Shown piece after piece: positions 46,287 to 58,502 of a DNA stretch of 64,000 nt (position 1 is its first letter; the number at the start of each line of letters is the position of its first letter). A program made the translations under genes and the position numbers. This DNA is from Margaritispora aquatica (Eukaryota; Ascomycota; Leotiomycetes; Helotiales; Discinellaceae). Under the pieces are notes generated by a model. That model had not been told where the DNA came from. It saw only the letters and a list, made by a program, of their open reading frames with translations, and did not search any database. The stretch covers positions 930,001-994,000 of the forward strand of contig VJWN01000009.1 in the NCBI GenBank assembly GCA_007644065.1, read 5' to 3'.

Positions 46287-49236
46287 TCGAATAATGTGGT
46301 GTATGAGGAAAGAGAGGATCGGTTAGGGCAAAGGTTTATAGTTTGGGAAAATGACATGTATTGCTTATGGCGCGGTAGGGACGGCGTTATGACGGCGCGA
46401 AAGCACAAGGTGAAATGTCACGAATAGCAAATGTATGGATAATATGCATAAAATTGAAGCGCTTTCTGTGCATATGACATTTCCCAATCCGAACCCCATG
46501 TTGTCCGAAATTTCATACAACTAACGTTTAGGGTAATCCGTAATGAGGCTCTCGCAACGTATGATCGACGTTGACCGAATCTGACAGTTTCTTCCGGCCT
46601 TGCTTGACCCAATCCGATGGACAATGTTCCATATGATCATATCATTCACATTATTGACTTTCGGTTCATGATATCCACGGTCCGGTCGATCCCCAGATGT
46701 CTACTGTATCTCTATTTGATTTTGACCACAGATCAGATCATATGATCGTGACTATTTTCTGGGGAGCATATCCTAGTTTCTCTTCATATCGACAAGTACC
46801 TATGTACCTATCTTTTCTTTTGTCGTGCTTTTTCGTGAGACTCTGGGACTTCCTGTCCTGTCCTGCGCTGCAATGCAATGCAATGCATGTCTAGCATTTA
46901 GGCCAGGCACAGAATCGTTTTTAGGCCTGGTCTCCTACCTTACGCCTCGGCGCAAGCGGGAAGGATGGTTCACGCTTCGATTCCAAATTGAGCTCAGACA
47001 TTTCGGGACCGTTTACAGTACAAGTGCAAGTGCAAAGTGTTAGAGAAGAGTAGAAAGAGTCCTCGCGCCCCCCCTTTTGTTTCCCTCATCCCCAATCCTT
47101 CTTTGCTGAGCAAACAATCACCAAATCATCATGGCATAATTCTCAATTCTCAATTCTCCAACCAGTCCAGCCCAGCTCAGCCCAGCAGCATCGTCGTCGT
47201 CATGGGGAAATTTCCAACTCTATTCTAATCCGTCCGTCTTCCGCTTTTTTCCCAAGGAGAACCTCCACGTAGCCGCAATTCCCCTTTCAACCATGCCACG
47301 TTCAACATCCAAGCACCAGAACGAGCCAGACCCTGGAGTTCCTTATTACGCTGGACAAAAGCGAGAAATCAACTTCCTTTTGGTCGCCATTGTTCCCTTT
47401 CAGCCCTGAGGATCCGCCCCAAAGGATTATGCCTTGAGACCGGCAATCAGCAGCATTGAATGGCAATATCAAAGCCAATAAACTCGGTCCAGGGCCAGGA
47501 TGTTTTTCTTTAGGCAGGGCAGCCAACAAGACAATCAATCGTGACCCGAACGCCGTCAAGCGTCGATCAATCTCATGATCCGCTGTCGCATCTGCATCTG
47601 CACCTCCATCATGAGGGAACGCCGTGAGGTTGAGGTTGTACAATAAACGTCTCGTTTTCACTCCTGTGCACGGCAATGTCATGCCAACTCAAGTAGCATC
47701 GCCGTTCCCAAGTGGCAAAGGCATTACCTACATGAAGTACACGTTTGGAGATGGGTTGGAACTATTTGGCATTGAGCGTGCGAGTATTCCCCCTCCGTAT
47801 GGCTTGCAAAGTTTGGTAATGCTACGGAAGCAACAAGAATGTTCTCCTTCTCTTCTATTACTACTCTGGGAAGCCCCTGACGAGTTAAGAAATTGGCACT
47901 CAGGCAAAGTATTGCTCCAGCTAGGCTTTCGGCAGAGACACAAATGCCAATTACAGACTGGCAGACAGGAATTTCTTTCATCTTTGATTTATAATTTCCA
48001 TTGTTATTTGCTTCTGGCTGGATTGGGGCTTGCATGAATTTCGTCATTTCCGTGTACATTGCTCAGGATCCTATGGATTGCCTTTGTTCTTCTATTTTAA
48101 TATAGATATCCTTGCTTTATTATGCGACACTCATCATGGAATGGAGCTCATCCGGGCTCTTCATGTGTAGTTTGGCTTGGTGGGAAGGTTGATTTTCTAC
48201 AGGGTTCCTCCAGGGGGTCTTCGCCCGCTGAAATCGTGGTTCCATTCCCCTGTCAGCGCCATCTTTTGGAAAGGTCGCTCACTGTCTCCGGTCTTCATCC
48301 CCCTTGATGGAATCCTCGTCCTCCCTGTCTCTACCTTGTTGCCGCAAGTGCCAGCCCGCCCTGCCAGCCCACTGTCATGGTTTCATGCATTGCCACGAGC
48401 TTATTCTTGTTTTGGAGGCTTCTATTTTACTTCTGGAAGAGCAATGCAGTATGGATTGCCTGAACAGTGTGGAGTACGTGGTTCTCTTCGTCCCATCATC
48501 CCATGATTGACAGCCCTCGTCGCCCCTGCTATTGGAAAAGCCATGCCAAAAGCCCTGCTTAGAAAGAACAGAAGACCCTGTCTGACCAGGAGGAGAGATA
48601 CTCATGATGATGCCCTAGACTGTGGATACTTGGTCTTGGTACATTGACGTCCCAATCTGGGCTTGGCTCCTAGGTTTGATGTCCTCAAAAATCCGCATTG
48701 AAATGTCAATACAGTCCAATACAGTCCATGTCTCGCCCGTGGCGAATCGCTGGTCACTCTCAGGGACTTCTCCAGACGCGTCTGCGCTTTAAGAACCTTG
48801 TAAAGACCACCGTTGATTAATGCACTGAGATAGTCAAATCTTCGGACGGCTTCATATAATGCGACAGCATGTCCCACTGCGATACTTTCTGGATCTTTGA
48901 ACCTCCTCTGTCTATTATTGATATCTCCTGCATCAGTCATACAGTACTTACCGCAAACTCGCGGGCCAGCGTTCCTCACGACGATTAGTGTTGATTTAAA
49001 TTGTTTCATAACCATCGGATTTTCCCCAGCATAGCATTTTCGACGGGGGTATATCACAGAGCATTATATCCATAGCATTTGTGAAACGCGGAGCGCATTG
49101 TACCTAAAAACAAACAAGCAACACAACATCCACCGGCCTTCTGGAAACATAACACGACGCAGCAGTGATCCAACTCTCTCTGCTGCCCCCAGCGACCTGC
49201 GAGAGCTCTCGCAGTTCGTTGTGGCGGTCCGAATGC
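46287..49236. other. 2.9 kb intergenic region
   Basis: The stretch lies between PRP8 and the Myb-like gene. Frames of 126-151 codons at 47302-47682 (-), 47624-48037 (+) and 48602-49057 (-) have no recognisable domain, and the first two partly overlap. A short GCAAT/ATGCA direct repeat lies near 46870-46890, and a CTCAATT repeat near 47140-47157. Confidence 0.5.
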
Positions 49237-50263
49237 ATGTCTACCTTTCGACAAGGGCACGATACTTATATCGATTATGGTGCTGCAAACTCAGAGGGGA
49301 ATCCGGAAGAGCAAGTCTACGGTACTCATGGTCAGAATATTCATCACGGAGGCTCTCATGGACAAGGTCTTCACGATCCCAATATCCAGCATCCGCAACA
49401 CTCACAGATTCCGGTCTACGCGAATCAGCACAGTATGTCGCAACAACACCAGTCTCCTCAGTATGGCCCGGATCATGGAATGATTTACACTGGGCAGCCA
49501 CAAATGGGACCATCACCGGATAGTATGGGTCTTCCTTCGGGAATCAAGCGACAGCGACCGCCTGAGTTGGATGATGGTCAAGGACCATTGATGTATCCTG
49601 GACCACCACAGATGGGATCTGGCAGTATGACCCAGCACTCGATAAACAAAAGGCAGCGGCCACTTGGCTCTGGTATGATGATGGAAGGATCGATGCGCTC
49701 AGGAGGAATGCCTTCGATGCCTCCTCCAAACAGGATGCCAACAAGCTATGAGGGACCTCCTTATCACGGCCATACTATGCCGCCAACTGGTGAGCATATG
49801 GGTACAGCTTCCAGATCTGGTGAGGGAGAGTATCCCTCGGGACCGAGTAGCAGTGGACCAAGTTTGGTTGGGACGGCGGGCATGCCATTACCTGCAAAGG
49901 CACCTCGAGGTCCGAAACTGAAATTTACACCTGAGGACGATGGTTTGTTGGTAGATTTGAAAGAGAACAAGTCATTGACTTGGAAGCAAATCGCGGAGTT
50001 TTTTCCAGGTCGAACATCCGGGACACTGCAAGTTCGCTATTGCACGAAGTTGAAGGCCAAAACCACGCAGTGGACCGATGAAACAGTAAGTACTTTCACT
50101 CTTCAAATTTAGGGCAGAATCTGACATGTTTCAGGTCCAGAAACTTCGAACAGCTCTTCATGATTATGAGCAAGAGAAGTGGCGCATCGTATCTCAGAAA
50201 GTCGGTACTGGATTCACTGCTGCAGCGTGCAAGGAGAAAGCTGCCGAATTATCTGAATTATAA
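49237..50263 (+). CDS. Myb/SANT-like DNA-binding protein
   Basis: Two exons, 49237-50085 and 50135-50263 (49 bp intron), give 325 aa. The first 220 residues are Gln/Pro/Gly/Met/His-rich and probably disordered, with KRQRPP and NKRQRPL as possible nuclear signals. The C-terminal 100 residues contain two SANT/Myb-like helical repeats. The first (KLKFTPEDDGLLVDLKE, LTWKQIAEFFPGRTSGTLQVRY) is split by the intron from a second (QWTDET|VQKLRTALHDYEQEKWRIVSQKV). The Trp spacing supports DNA binding; target unknown. The start is the first in-frame ATG; the frame extends upstream only by GTG. Protein ends shortly after the second repeat. Confidence 0.8.
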
Positions 50264-50510
50264 CATTTAGCGTCTCCAGTTCCGGAAGCGCCAGCTTCTG
50301 ATCCTGGGGACAGTGAATACTAGCTCAAAGCATGAGAATCGTCTGACGAGTTCTCTTGAAAAGGCAGCCAACATCAAATCCATTACACCATCTATTTCAG
50401 AAGATCTCCTGAGAGATTTAACAACAACTATGCTAGGACACAAGCAAGAGCAATCAAGTTTTGTACATTTCAAATCGACACCACTAACCGACTATTTAAC
50501 TTTCATTAAA

Positions 50511-50530
50511 ACACACACACACACACACAC
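50511..50530. repeat. (AC)10 microsatellite
   Basis: A pure AC dinucleotide run, followed after about 60 bp by a diverged ACACAT/ATACAC stretch. Confidence 0.8.
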
Positions 50531-52706
50531 TTCGCACGACTGGTCGCGCGTTCTCCTTGCAACTTTGTCAGTCTCTTATATTTCGAGTCCGCATACACAG
50601 ACACATACACATACACCATATACACGTTCTCTCCAGCATAATAATATTTTCAGCTCCGGAGGAACACACATTCGCTTCATTAGGGCACGTAGGGCGGTAC
50701 TGATATGATAGACGGGTACTAAGTGGGTAGGCAGGCAGAGGCATCGGCGGGAGGACACATACACATCACAGACATTGGAGCATCATAGGAAGGCGTAAAA
50801 GGCGGGACGGGTAGAATATGACGAGGTGGCAGCAGTATTGGTGGTGTTGGTTGGGAGGAATACTTGAGGGTGAGGGATGTTATCGTGTTGGATAATGGAG
50901 ATGGGATCTGATGCGACATAATGTTTCCTCTTCATAATCCTATCCTGGGTGGCTGGTTTTCTTTTGTTTGAGCTACTCGTACCTTATACCCTAACGCGCA
51001 GTGTGTCGTCTTAAACGGCACATTAAACTTGTTCTTTACAGCACATCACTCGTCTATCTACCTATCTATTGAGAGTTGTTGCAGAGAAGTGATGAGATAC
51101 GAATAAACTTCAGAGGGTTCTAGATTTCACAGCTAATCTGATCAAGAGAGTATGTGATGTTTATGCTTCTGGTGTGTATGTTTGATCCGATTTTCAAATT
51201 TTTGGTCGTTCTCGTCCTCGCTGCGAGTTTGCGGCGGGGTGAACAAATACCCAGCCAGCACGGTTGCGACGGAGACACAAACAGGCTTTCTTCCACAACT
51301 GCCGGCATGAACTGTGACACATCACATTATTTCTCACTCATTCACGTATGTAGGTAGGTACTCATCAATAATTCTTTCCGATGCCTCACAGTAACGAGAA
51401 GAAATCTGCAGCACTACAGTATTCAACCTCACTTCGATTTTGTGCCAACGCTCACTCACCAACGCACCGGATTCGAGGTCAACCCCGCTCCGATAAGGAA
51501 AAATAGGACTTTGACAAATAACCCGCCCTGGGCTCCCAAGCCTGTATCTCGGTCTCGGCACGGAGAGACGAGGGGAGACGAGGTGAAGGGAGGGGAGAGG
51601 AGCCACAGTTGGCCAAGCGTGGACGATCGAACCTTCGGAGGAGTTCGTTTCAGGTTGAGTTTGCGCCTGGTGTCCTTTCTGCGGGTGGCTGGGCCGTTGG
51701 AACTTGGAGCGCACTTCCCACCATCCATCGCCCTTAATGGCACATGTATTTCTAATTCCATCTGGAGATGCGAACATTGCTAAGCTCATTTGTAAGTTCT
51801 TGGTCCTTTGAGGTTGGGAGGTTGCAAGTAGCGGTCTGGGTGAAACTAAACTAACGAGCAGTTGAAGCAACGCAGTGAGATACAATCAAACAGCGCTGAT
51901 CTGCTATTTGTCATGTTGTGCGATGCCATGAAGACAGGAGTTGGCAATAAGGCTTTGCGTGCCAGATGCCATATGCCATGCCCGCCAGAGACATACATGC
52001 ATGCCCTTCGATATGGAACGTGCGTGCGGGTCTGGACCAAGCAGTACCGTCAGAAAAAGTGAGCAGATGTTCATGCCTTGCGCGCAAGGTGCGCTGTGGT
52101 TGGTGGGGTGTTTTGCGTCTCACTTCATCTCCATCTCATCTAGACCGTGCCTAGATTGTGCATGGTGGATAGTGGTTTGTCTTGTGTAGAGTACATGAGT
52201 GAGATGTTTCTGCACAATTTTTTCTGGACCGACATACAGTAGGTACTATCTGGAGATTAATTATCACTCTTTCCTCAACGTGCGAGATAGACGATGGTGG
52301 TTTCTTCGTGCAGCTGGCGGGGTACCGCAAGGTATGATTCTGTATAGTGCCAATACTCGTAAAGCATGCCGATGCCCTGCGATGGATAAAATGTTTCGTC
52401 ACACCCATGCGCCTTCAGGGCATCTTTGCATTTGCATTTCCCGACCGTTTCCACGTTTCAGGGCCGATTGATCGCCATGCCTTATCGTCTCGGGCTCGTC
52501 TGATCTGACCCGTCGTCCAGCCCCCCATGCCGTGGGCTATTTTGGGACGGTACCTTACTTTGAAAATTCGTGACGTCGGTATCCATCGGTAGCTGGCTCT
52601 TTCGGACGAAAAGCCTCCGTGGGACATGATTTGACAAACCTGGGGCTGGGACTTGGAGTTGGAAGCAGCTGTGGCTGTGGTCGACGATCAGTAAACCGCT
52701 CGTGTG

Positions 52707-52745
52707 GTGTGTGTGTGTGTGTGTGTGCGTATGCGTATGCGTATT
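52707..52745. repeat. (GT)n plus (GCGTAT)3 compound microsatellite
   Basis: About ten GT units run into three GCGTAT-type hexamers. Confidence 0.8.
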
Positions 52746-53166
52746 TGCCGCTCTTGTGGCCGTGCAATTGTTGGTGGCGATGTGATGAACGAGATTGTCT
52801 ATTTTTACAATCAATCGTTCATTCATCTGGAGCTGGAGGAGGAGGAGGCACGGCAAAGTTAGTTCGGGAAGAGGTTGGGTGGAAATTGACGGAGGAACTG
52901 TTCGTTGCCGGTGGAAAATTTCTGTGTCGAGGTCAAAGAGTATGTTACTTTGCTGATGGATGGAAATTAATCAATAATCGGTCTCGAGATCAACCGCAAT
53001 TGCGGGACGTCTTGGGCTGGAAAGATTGATTGAAACGAGTTCACCCAGATGAAAGGCAGAAAGAGACGAGATGAAGTGTCTGTGTGATCGGGCTGAGCCG
53101 AGATGAAATAGTAAAGAGAGCAGTTTCAGATTCGAGATTGCCAGCGGGAAGTCGAGTGACTCAAAA

Positions 53167-53193
53167 TGTGGTGGTGGTGGTGGTGGTGGTGGT
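53167..53193. repeat. (GTG)9 microsatellite
   Basis: A pure trinucleotide run of about nine units in noncoding DNA. Confidence 0.8.
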
Positions 53194-54126
53194 TAATTGC
53201 ATGCAGTACACCATACACCTAACAAGACTTCCTGCAAGAGAATGACAAGACAATAACAAAGCTAATTGTTGAGAGTCCTGGTGATGTCGCTTGACTCAAA
53301 GGGGGATCACTTTCGTGAAATCTAGTGTTGAAACAATGTTGAAATTTCGAATAGACCGTGGAAATTTCCAACTTCAATTTCAACACTACTTCTTATTTCC
53401 ATTACTCCAAAGGATGGCTAGCTCAGCTACTTTACAAGATTGTTCCCTGTTGCATCAAACATACTGTGGGACTGCGGGAGCATGAACTAGTAGCTGGTGC
53501 TACGTTCATCATATATGTGTATTGCAACCAAAATTCACAAAATTAAACAAATCGTGCTTGACTTATCTACCACTATCCACACGGGTATAGACATATGCCA
53601 GTACATAAAAATCTGGGCAAGGCAACTCTGAGGGCTGAAAACTTTCCCTTTGTCTTTCAAGACTCCTGTTCTCAGTCTGGGTCAAGCCTCAAGCATTTGA
53701 CTGCTACGATCGAAACTAGGAGGCAATATAAATAGGGAAAGGGCCTCAAATACCATTCAAACAGCAGGACTTGGTAAGTATTAATTGATACTGTACCACC
53801 ATTCAATGTCTTTATTGTCTAAAGGAGGCTAAGCAAATTACCTTTTTCCAAATGAGTAGATAGAGCTGGCATCAGTGAGATAACCTAAACTTCCCGAGGA
53901 TATTTCACCACTTTCACTGGCAATAGAAACAAGCAGTTTTGATTCTCATCTGAAAGGGCGTGAATTCAATGGAAGTGATATTTGTCCACGTGATCGTGAA
54001 CTAAAACCAATCTTGACATCATAGGAACCTTATTGAGCAGTAGTAACCTGGGAGTCTCACAGGTATTTTCAAGAGCTCTCAGAAATAAAATTTTGAAGAC
54101 ATAAGACATAAGAACAAGCTTCAAAG

Positions 54127-55071
54127 ATGACCGCGAGAAGTGAGCAAGAGGAGAGTCCAGCTAATCAGGGACAGGAAGAGGCATTAAAGGAAGACTTCGA
54201 GTCCGAGTCCGCTGAGGAACACATATCCGAATTTGAAAAGGGCGAAGAAAAAGAAGCAGTAACGGCAGGAGAAAAACGCAAAAAGCCTCCAACGAGTTCT
54301 GATGAGCCTGCTTCGAAAATCTCAAGGACAGATGCTGAGCGCGCCATCATCAGTTTCTTACTCTCTCCGGAAGGTCTAGAGTTATGCAGAAACCCGACCT
54401 CTGAGCCAAAATCAGCACCAGATACGAAAGAGCAGTTGCGAGATTACTTCTCGCCTGACCTTACAGCATTTGAGCATCTCGTCTGTGCTGTGATCCTGAG
54501 TCGGCCCATAAGCCACAATCTAGGACAGCGAACAATCGCCACTGTGCTCAACGAGCCCTGGAGCTGGAACAATGCGCAAAAGATACTCGACGCTGGCAAG
54601 GAGAATGAGGAGGGAAAGACACTGCGAGTGGAAGCTATGGAGGAAGCGAGAACGCAGCATCGTCAGAAGACTGCAAGCGAGCTTGGGGGCTTGGCACAGT
54701 GTGTTGTTGATGAGAATTGGGATGAAGATGGGGATGGGAGCTTGAAAGGCTTACTGGAGCAGGTCAAGGGAAGTGAGGGGAGTATGCGAGATAATCTGAG
54801 GACTTTGGTAAAGGGGAAGGTTAAGGGATTGGGGAACACTGGGTTGGATATTTTCCTGAGAAGAGTTCAAGGGTGCGAGGGTTGGGAAGGAATCGGCTGG
54901 TTTGTGGACGGAAAGACAAAAGACGCTTTGGAGAAAGTAGGCTTGTCTGCTGAAGCCGATATGTTGAAGAAACTGGTTGAAAATGATAGGAAGGATTTTG
55001 TTGTTATATCGGAGAGAGCTCTGGGTATTGTGCTGGAGGGCAAGCAGGAACAACTGAAGAAGCAGGCTTGA
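54127..55071 (+). CDS. HhH-GPD superfamily-like protein, function unknown
   Basis: A single exon of 314 aa. The first 70 residues are acidic (Glu-rich) with KRKKPP as a possible nuclear signal. The rest resembles a family of uncharacterised fungal proteins with a DNA-glycosylase-like fold. It has a helical segment FEHLVCAVILSRPISHNLGQRTIATVLNE, then ELGGLAQ, KVKGLGNTGLDIFLRRVQGCEGW and a C-terminal GWFVDGKTKDALEKVGL that could be a degenerate helix-hairpin-helix region. No catalytic Lys/Asp motif of a true glycosylase is clear. No signal peptide or membrane segment. The family name is moderately sure; activity is not. Confidence 0.7.
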   Translation: MTARSEQEESPANQGQEEALKEDFESESAEEHISEFEKGEEKEAVTAGEKRKKPPTSSDEPASKISRTDAERAIISFLLSPEGLELCRNPTSEPKSAPDTKEQLRDYFSPDLTAFEHLVCAVILSRPISHNLGQRTIATVLNEPWSWNNAQKILDAGKENEEGKTLRVEAMEEARTQHRQKTASELGGLAQCVVDENWDEDGDGSLKGLLEQVKGSEGSMRDNLRTLVKGKVKGLGNTGLDIFLRRVQGCEGWEGIGWFVDGKTKDALEKVGLSAEADMLKKLVENDRKDFVVISERALGIVLEGKQEQLKKQA

Positions 55072-56330
55072 AATTGGTCAAGTAGATACATGTGAAGTCT
55101 CGAAGGACGATAAGTACGAAAACCTTTATTTATTGGATTGAAAAACTTAGGTACAATATTTTCTTTGCTGGAAAAAGAGGAAGAGGATGAATGGGAGAGT
55201 GGTAAGATGTGTACTCGACATTTTCCGCATGCGGTTTAGCTTCAAAACTCAATATCAACCTGCAGCGACCTCCTTCAACAACTTGAGCCCCCAGAATCTA
55301 TCAAATCTCTATATATTTGGCTCCAACTACAGGAAAAGGTATCCTTTGAGCACTTCTCTATATTTTTTTCCACGACTACTGGAAATGAGAATTCTACACA
55401 TCCTCTGAGACGAGAAAGATTTAGATGTGGAACACACGCACAAGAGTTTAATCGATTCAATCCTACAGTTTTCCTTATTTCACCCTCTGAACATAAAGGG
55501 ATTTGTTCTTGGATCAGTTTATCCAATATTTGCGGTATTTGTCTGGAGCAGATGAATCTAGTTTCACAACCACGAAACTTTTGCTTCTCTTTGTCAACCA
55601 CCTTGCTTCACCTTCGCAGAAATAGAGAGAAAGCCAACCGCAAGTGTGAAATAGGTGGAGAGACAACCGAGGCTTGATGCTAGACTTGTGCAATTCCTCT
55701 GTCAATATTTTCCCTTGGTCAATACATCCAATAGCTCAAGATGATAGCATCCATTCTAAAGGTGCTTACCTTGATTGTGGGTTTAAACATCAAACAGCAA
55801 GCACGCCAGAAGGTTTTTAGATGCGGCTACGAACTTCGTATCTCGCCGTACTAAATCTAGACTGAATTAAAGTTTGAGATAGACCTGTTTAGTCTTACTT
55901 TCCCGCACGATTTTCTATCGGCCGATTTGTGACATCACAGCCCGCCATTTTCGCGTTCAGAATCGAAAACTTCGAAGAAAACGACAAGCTCCAACATATC
56001 GGCACGTTCGGTTCATTCCTTTAAGCACTGGGTTCCAGTTATTTTATTAGAGAGAGATGTAGAATATCAAGAACCACCACCAATCACACTTCGAGTTTTG
56101 CTTAATAACTAAACTCTCGTCCCAGCAACAGCTGACCCGCTGAGCTGTATCTTCTGCCGGAGCCGTTTTCTCCTGGTTCAAGATGGCATTAGCTAGTCTC
56201 TTGGCTACATTGAAAAGTTGTCGGTGTTGTCATTGGGACATCTGACCACTTATATTTGTTGTGCTCATGATTTACTTTACAAATGCTATGTCTCTCTGAT
56301 GTTTTTATATCTGGCTCGAGACAAAAGCAA
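55072..56330. other. Intergenic region
   Basis: The stretch runs from the HhH-like gene to the MFS relic. Short ORFs only; no recognisable feature. Confidence 0.5.
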
Positions 56331-56882
56331 GCACGGAATAAGGACGGAAGCATACTCTATGATTGGGATGGAGAGAATGATCCACGAAATCCGTATGCAA
56401 CAATGGAACACGAATGCAGAGTATCACTGATATGATCAGGTTCAATTTCTCTGTATGGATAGAATGGAGGCTCACCATCTCAGTGCTCATTGTGTAAGTA
56501 CGTTCAGCTTCCGAAACCATATTGACCAACAAACACTACAGCTCGATTTATTCGGTCTCCCAGCAGGAGCCTATGGTTCCCGAAACGATGAAATGTCTCG
56601 ATTATTCAACGTCAGCAATAGCGGGATTCCCTACCTATGCTTCGCTACAACTTCGTGGAACGTGGGAGCTGCTCTCTGGCCACTCGTTTTCGTTCCTCTT
56701 ACAGAAACCAGTGGACGCATGCCAGGCTACTTTGGCGCATACATCATATTCCTGATCTTTCTCATACCATGTGGAGTTGCACAAAATTTCGTGATAATGG
56801 TTATTTGCCGATTCTTTGGAGGAGGCTATGTTTGATGAGGATGATATCGCCGAAGATGAGAGGGGCGATATGGGGAATTTGT
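56331..56882 (+). pseudogene. Decayed MFS multidrug transporter fragment
   Basis: Pieces of a drug:H+ antiporter (DHA1, Flr1-like) are visible in different frames. The pre-membrane YDWDGENDPRNPY motif ends in a stop. A WRLTISVLIV piece of TM1 is followed by apparently intact GT-AG intron signals. A longer piece, GAYGSRNDEMSRLFNVSN through LVFVPLTETSGRMPGYFGAYI to VICRFFGGG, covers about TM2-TM4. After CRFFGGG the frame is lost, and a degenerate DDIAEDERG stretch is the last likeness. The remaining eight helices are absent. Frameshifts, an in-frame stop and truncation make it non-functional. Confidence 0.75.
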
Positions 56883-57496
56883 GAGCTTAGAAAAATCAAG
56901 ACCGTAAGTTGGGAAGATTGTAAGATAGTAGTATATCCTGTATTTGTATTTGGCGTGCAGAATAATGAATGATGTGTCAAAATGGATATCGATATGTGTA
57001 TTTCAACCAAATGCATCACATAAAGCTCGAGCCTTTTAACGGCCGTCTTATTGTGTGAGGTTTAGTCAGATTGTCAAGACACGGAACCACTTGTGTTCTT
57101 GAAGTTGTGAACGTCTCACACGTTGAAAACGGCAAGCAGCTAAGAATCAGTAGCGACCTATTGAGGCACCCATCTCTTATATTTCCGCATAGCTTATTTC
57201 AGACATCTAAATACCATATAATAATATGATGTATTTTGGAAAATTGAAATTTCATCGCAATGCTACACTTACTAGCTTCTATATCTACGATTGGCAATGC
57301 AAGAGCTGAATATGTTCAAATTATCCTAGCCTCCTTCTATGTTACGCTCAATAATGTACGCCGGTGTGCTTAAGTCCATACCCGCAAGCTAATATCGTTA
57401 TACCTTGCCCTTCCCAGTTCATCAAAAGAAAGAATATCCACACTCATGGACGTTTTCGCCCTTCAATCCCTTACCAATACCCTGACCCCTAAAATC
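56883..57496. other. Intergenic region
   Basis: AT-rich sequence between the MFS relic and the globin-sensor 3' end; nothing recognisable. Confidence 0.5.
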
Positions 57497-58502
57497 TCAC
57501 TTCGCTCCCGAGAACGGACACCCAGCACCACTGCTCACCTCATTACCCAGAGGCATCGGCTGGGCTTCATCAATGTAATGCCTCGCAAAAAGATCATTCT
57601 GGATCCATATGACCTTGTTCAGCGCTCTGATGACCTTGCTCTTCATCTGCGTGTCAATGACGTCCATTTCCATCACTGCGCCGACGACGATATCCACGAC
57701 ATAACCGAGGAGAACACTCATGCTACAACTCTCGTTAGCATTCATTGTTTGATTGACTCGTGCTTAGCCGAGGATGAGAAGTGAGGGAGTGGGAAGATTT
57801 TCGGATTTGTCGAAAATTTGGAAGCGAGAGGATGATGGGAAAGGGAGCAGGGCGAGGATTGGAGGGAAGGGAACGTACTGGATGTACTCGACTCTCAACT
57901 CAGGCTTCTTCTCGCGGTGCTTGAAGCCGGGTTGACCGGTATGCATGATTCCCACGTTGTTGAGGTAGACCCAGAACGAGGAGGTGGGCGATAGATCTTT
58001 AGTGGTGACGAGGCGTACGAGGTAGTTCTGTTCATGTTAGCCATGTCCTTTGAGTTCCTCACGCGAAGTGAAATGTCATCTCATAGAACATTCCTCTACT
58101 GAAACTACGTCAAGATACAGGGAAAAGTGCTGACAAACCTTCAAGAAGTCTCTCCTCAACGCAATTTGTGGATGCTCCATCGTCAACTCCTGTACACTGG
58201 CTACAGTCTCGCCCTCATAATCCGTGTTCTTCGGCACAAAAGACTACCTCTGTGTTAGCATTCATTTCAATTCCACATTTACATCAAGCCAAACGCACCT
58301 GAGCAGTGATATCATAACTCAAAAGCTTTGAATACACAGCATCCAGAATCGCAGGAATCAGCGGCGCAACAAGCGGTGCTGAAGCCAGGAGAGCAGCTCC
58401 ATCCTCGGCTGTGAGAGCGAGGAAGGAGGAAAGGTAGGCGATTCTGTCAGGGAGGGAGGAGAGGGAGGAGGCGGAGATGTGTTGCATTGGTGGTGGTGCC
58501 AT
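57497..58502 (-). CDS. Protoglobin / globin-sensor domain protein
   Basis: Four exons on the minus strand (58502-58299, 58243-58139, 58027-57879, 57728-57497; introns 55, 111 and 150 bp) give 229 aa. The whole protein is one globin-like domain: DRIAYLSSFLALTAEDGAALL, AILDAVYSKLLSYDITAQ, EHPQIALRRDFLKNYLVRLV, then LNNVGIMHTGQPGFKH, where H132 aligns with the proximal heme His of globin-coupled sensors (VGxxH). LLGYVVDIVVGAVMEMD and LNKVIWIQNDLFARHY form the last helices. No output domain is fused, so it is a stand-alone protoglobin, probably heme-binding and cytosolic. Its ligand (O2, CO or NO) and role are unknown. A second in-frame Met lies at codon 6. The C-terminus has GCPFSG. Confidence 0.82.

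Larger units (their letters stand above)
50264..54126. other. 3.9 kb intergenic region rich in microsatellites
   Basis: No supported gene. ORFs of 100-183 codons near 51.3-51.9 kb are open on both strands at once, which argues for base composition rather than coding. Simple repeats are scattered through the stretch. Confidence 0.55.

Noticed and set aside
47302..48037. 126-codon (-) and 137-codon (+) frames
   Set aside because: They partly overlap, match no family, and lack splice or domain support.
48602..49057. 151-codon minus-strand frame (YPRRKCYAGENP...), in-frame ATG at codon 15
   Set aside because: Composition is protein-like but the frame opens at GTG and I recognise no domain; could be revisited with transcript data.
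51334..51885. 183-codon minus-strand frame with 113-codon plus-strand frame opposite
   Set aside because: Simultaneous openness on both strands and no recognisable family; base composition explains it.
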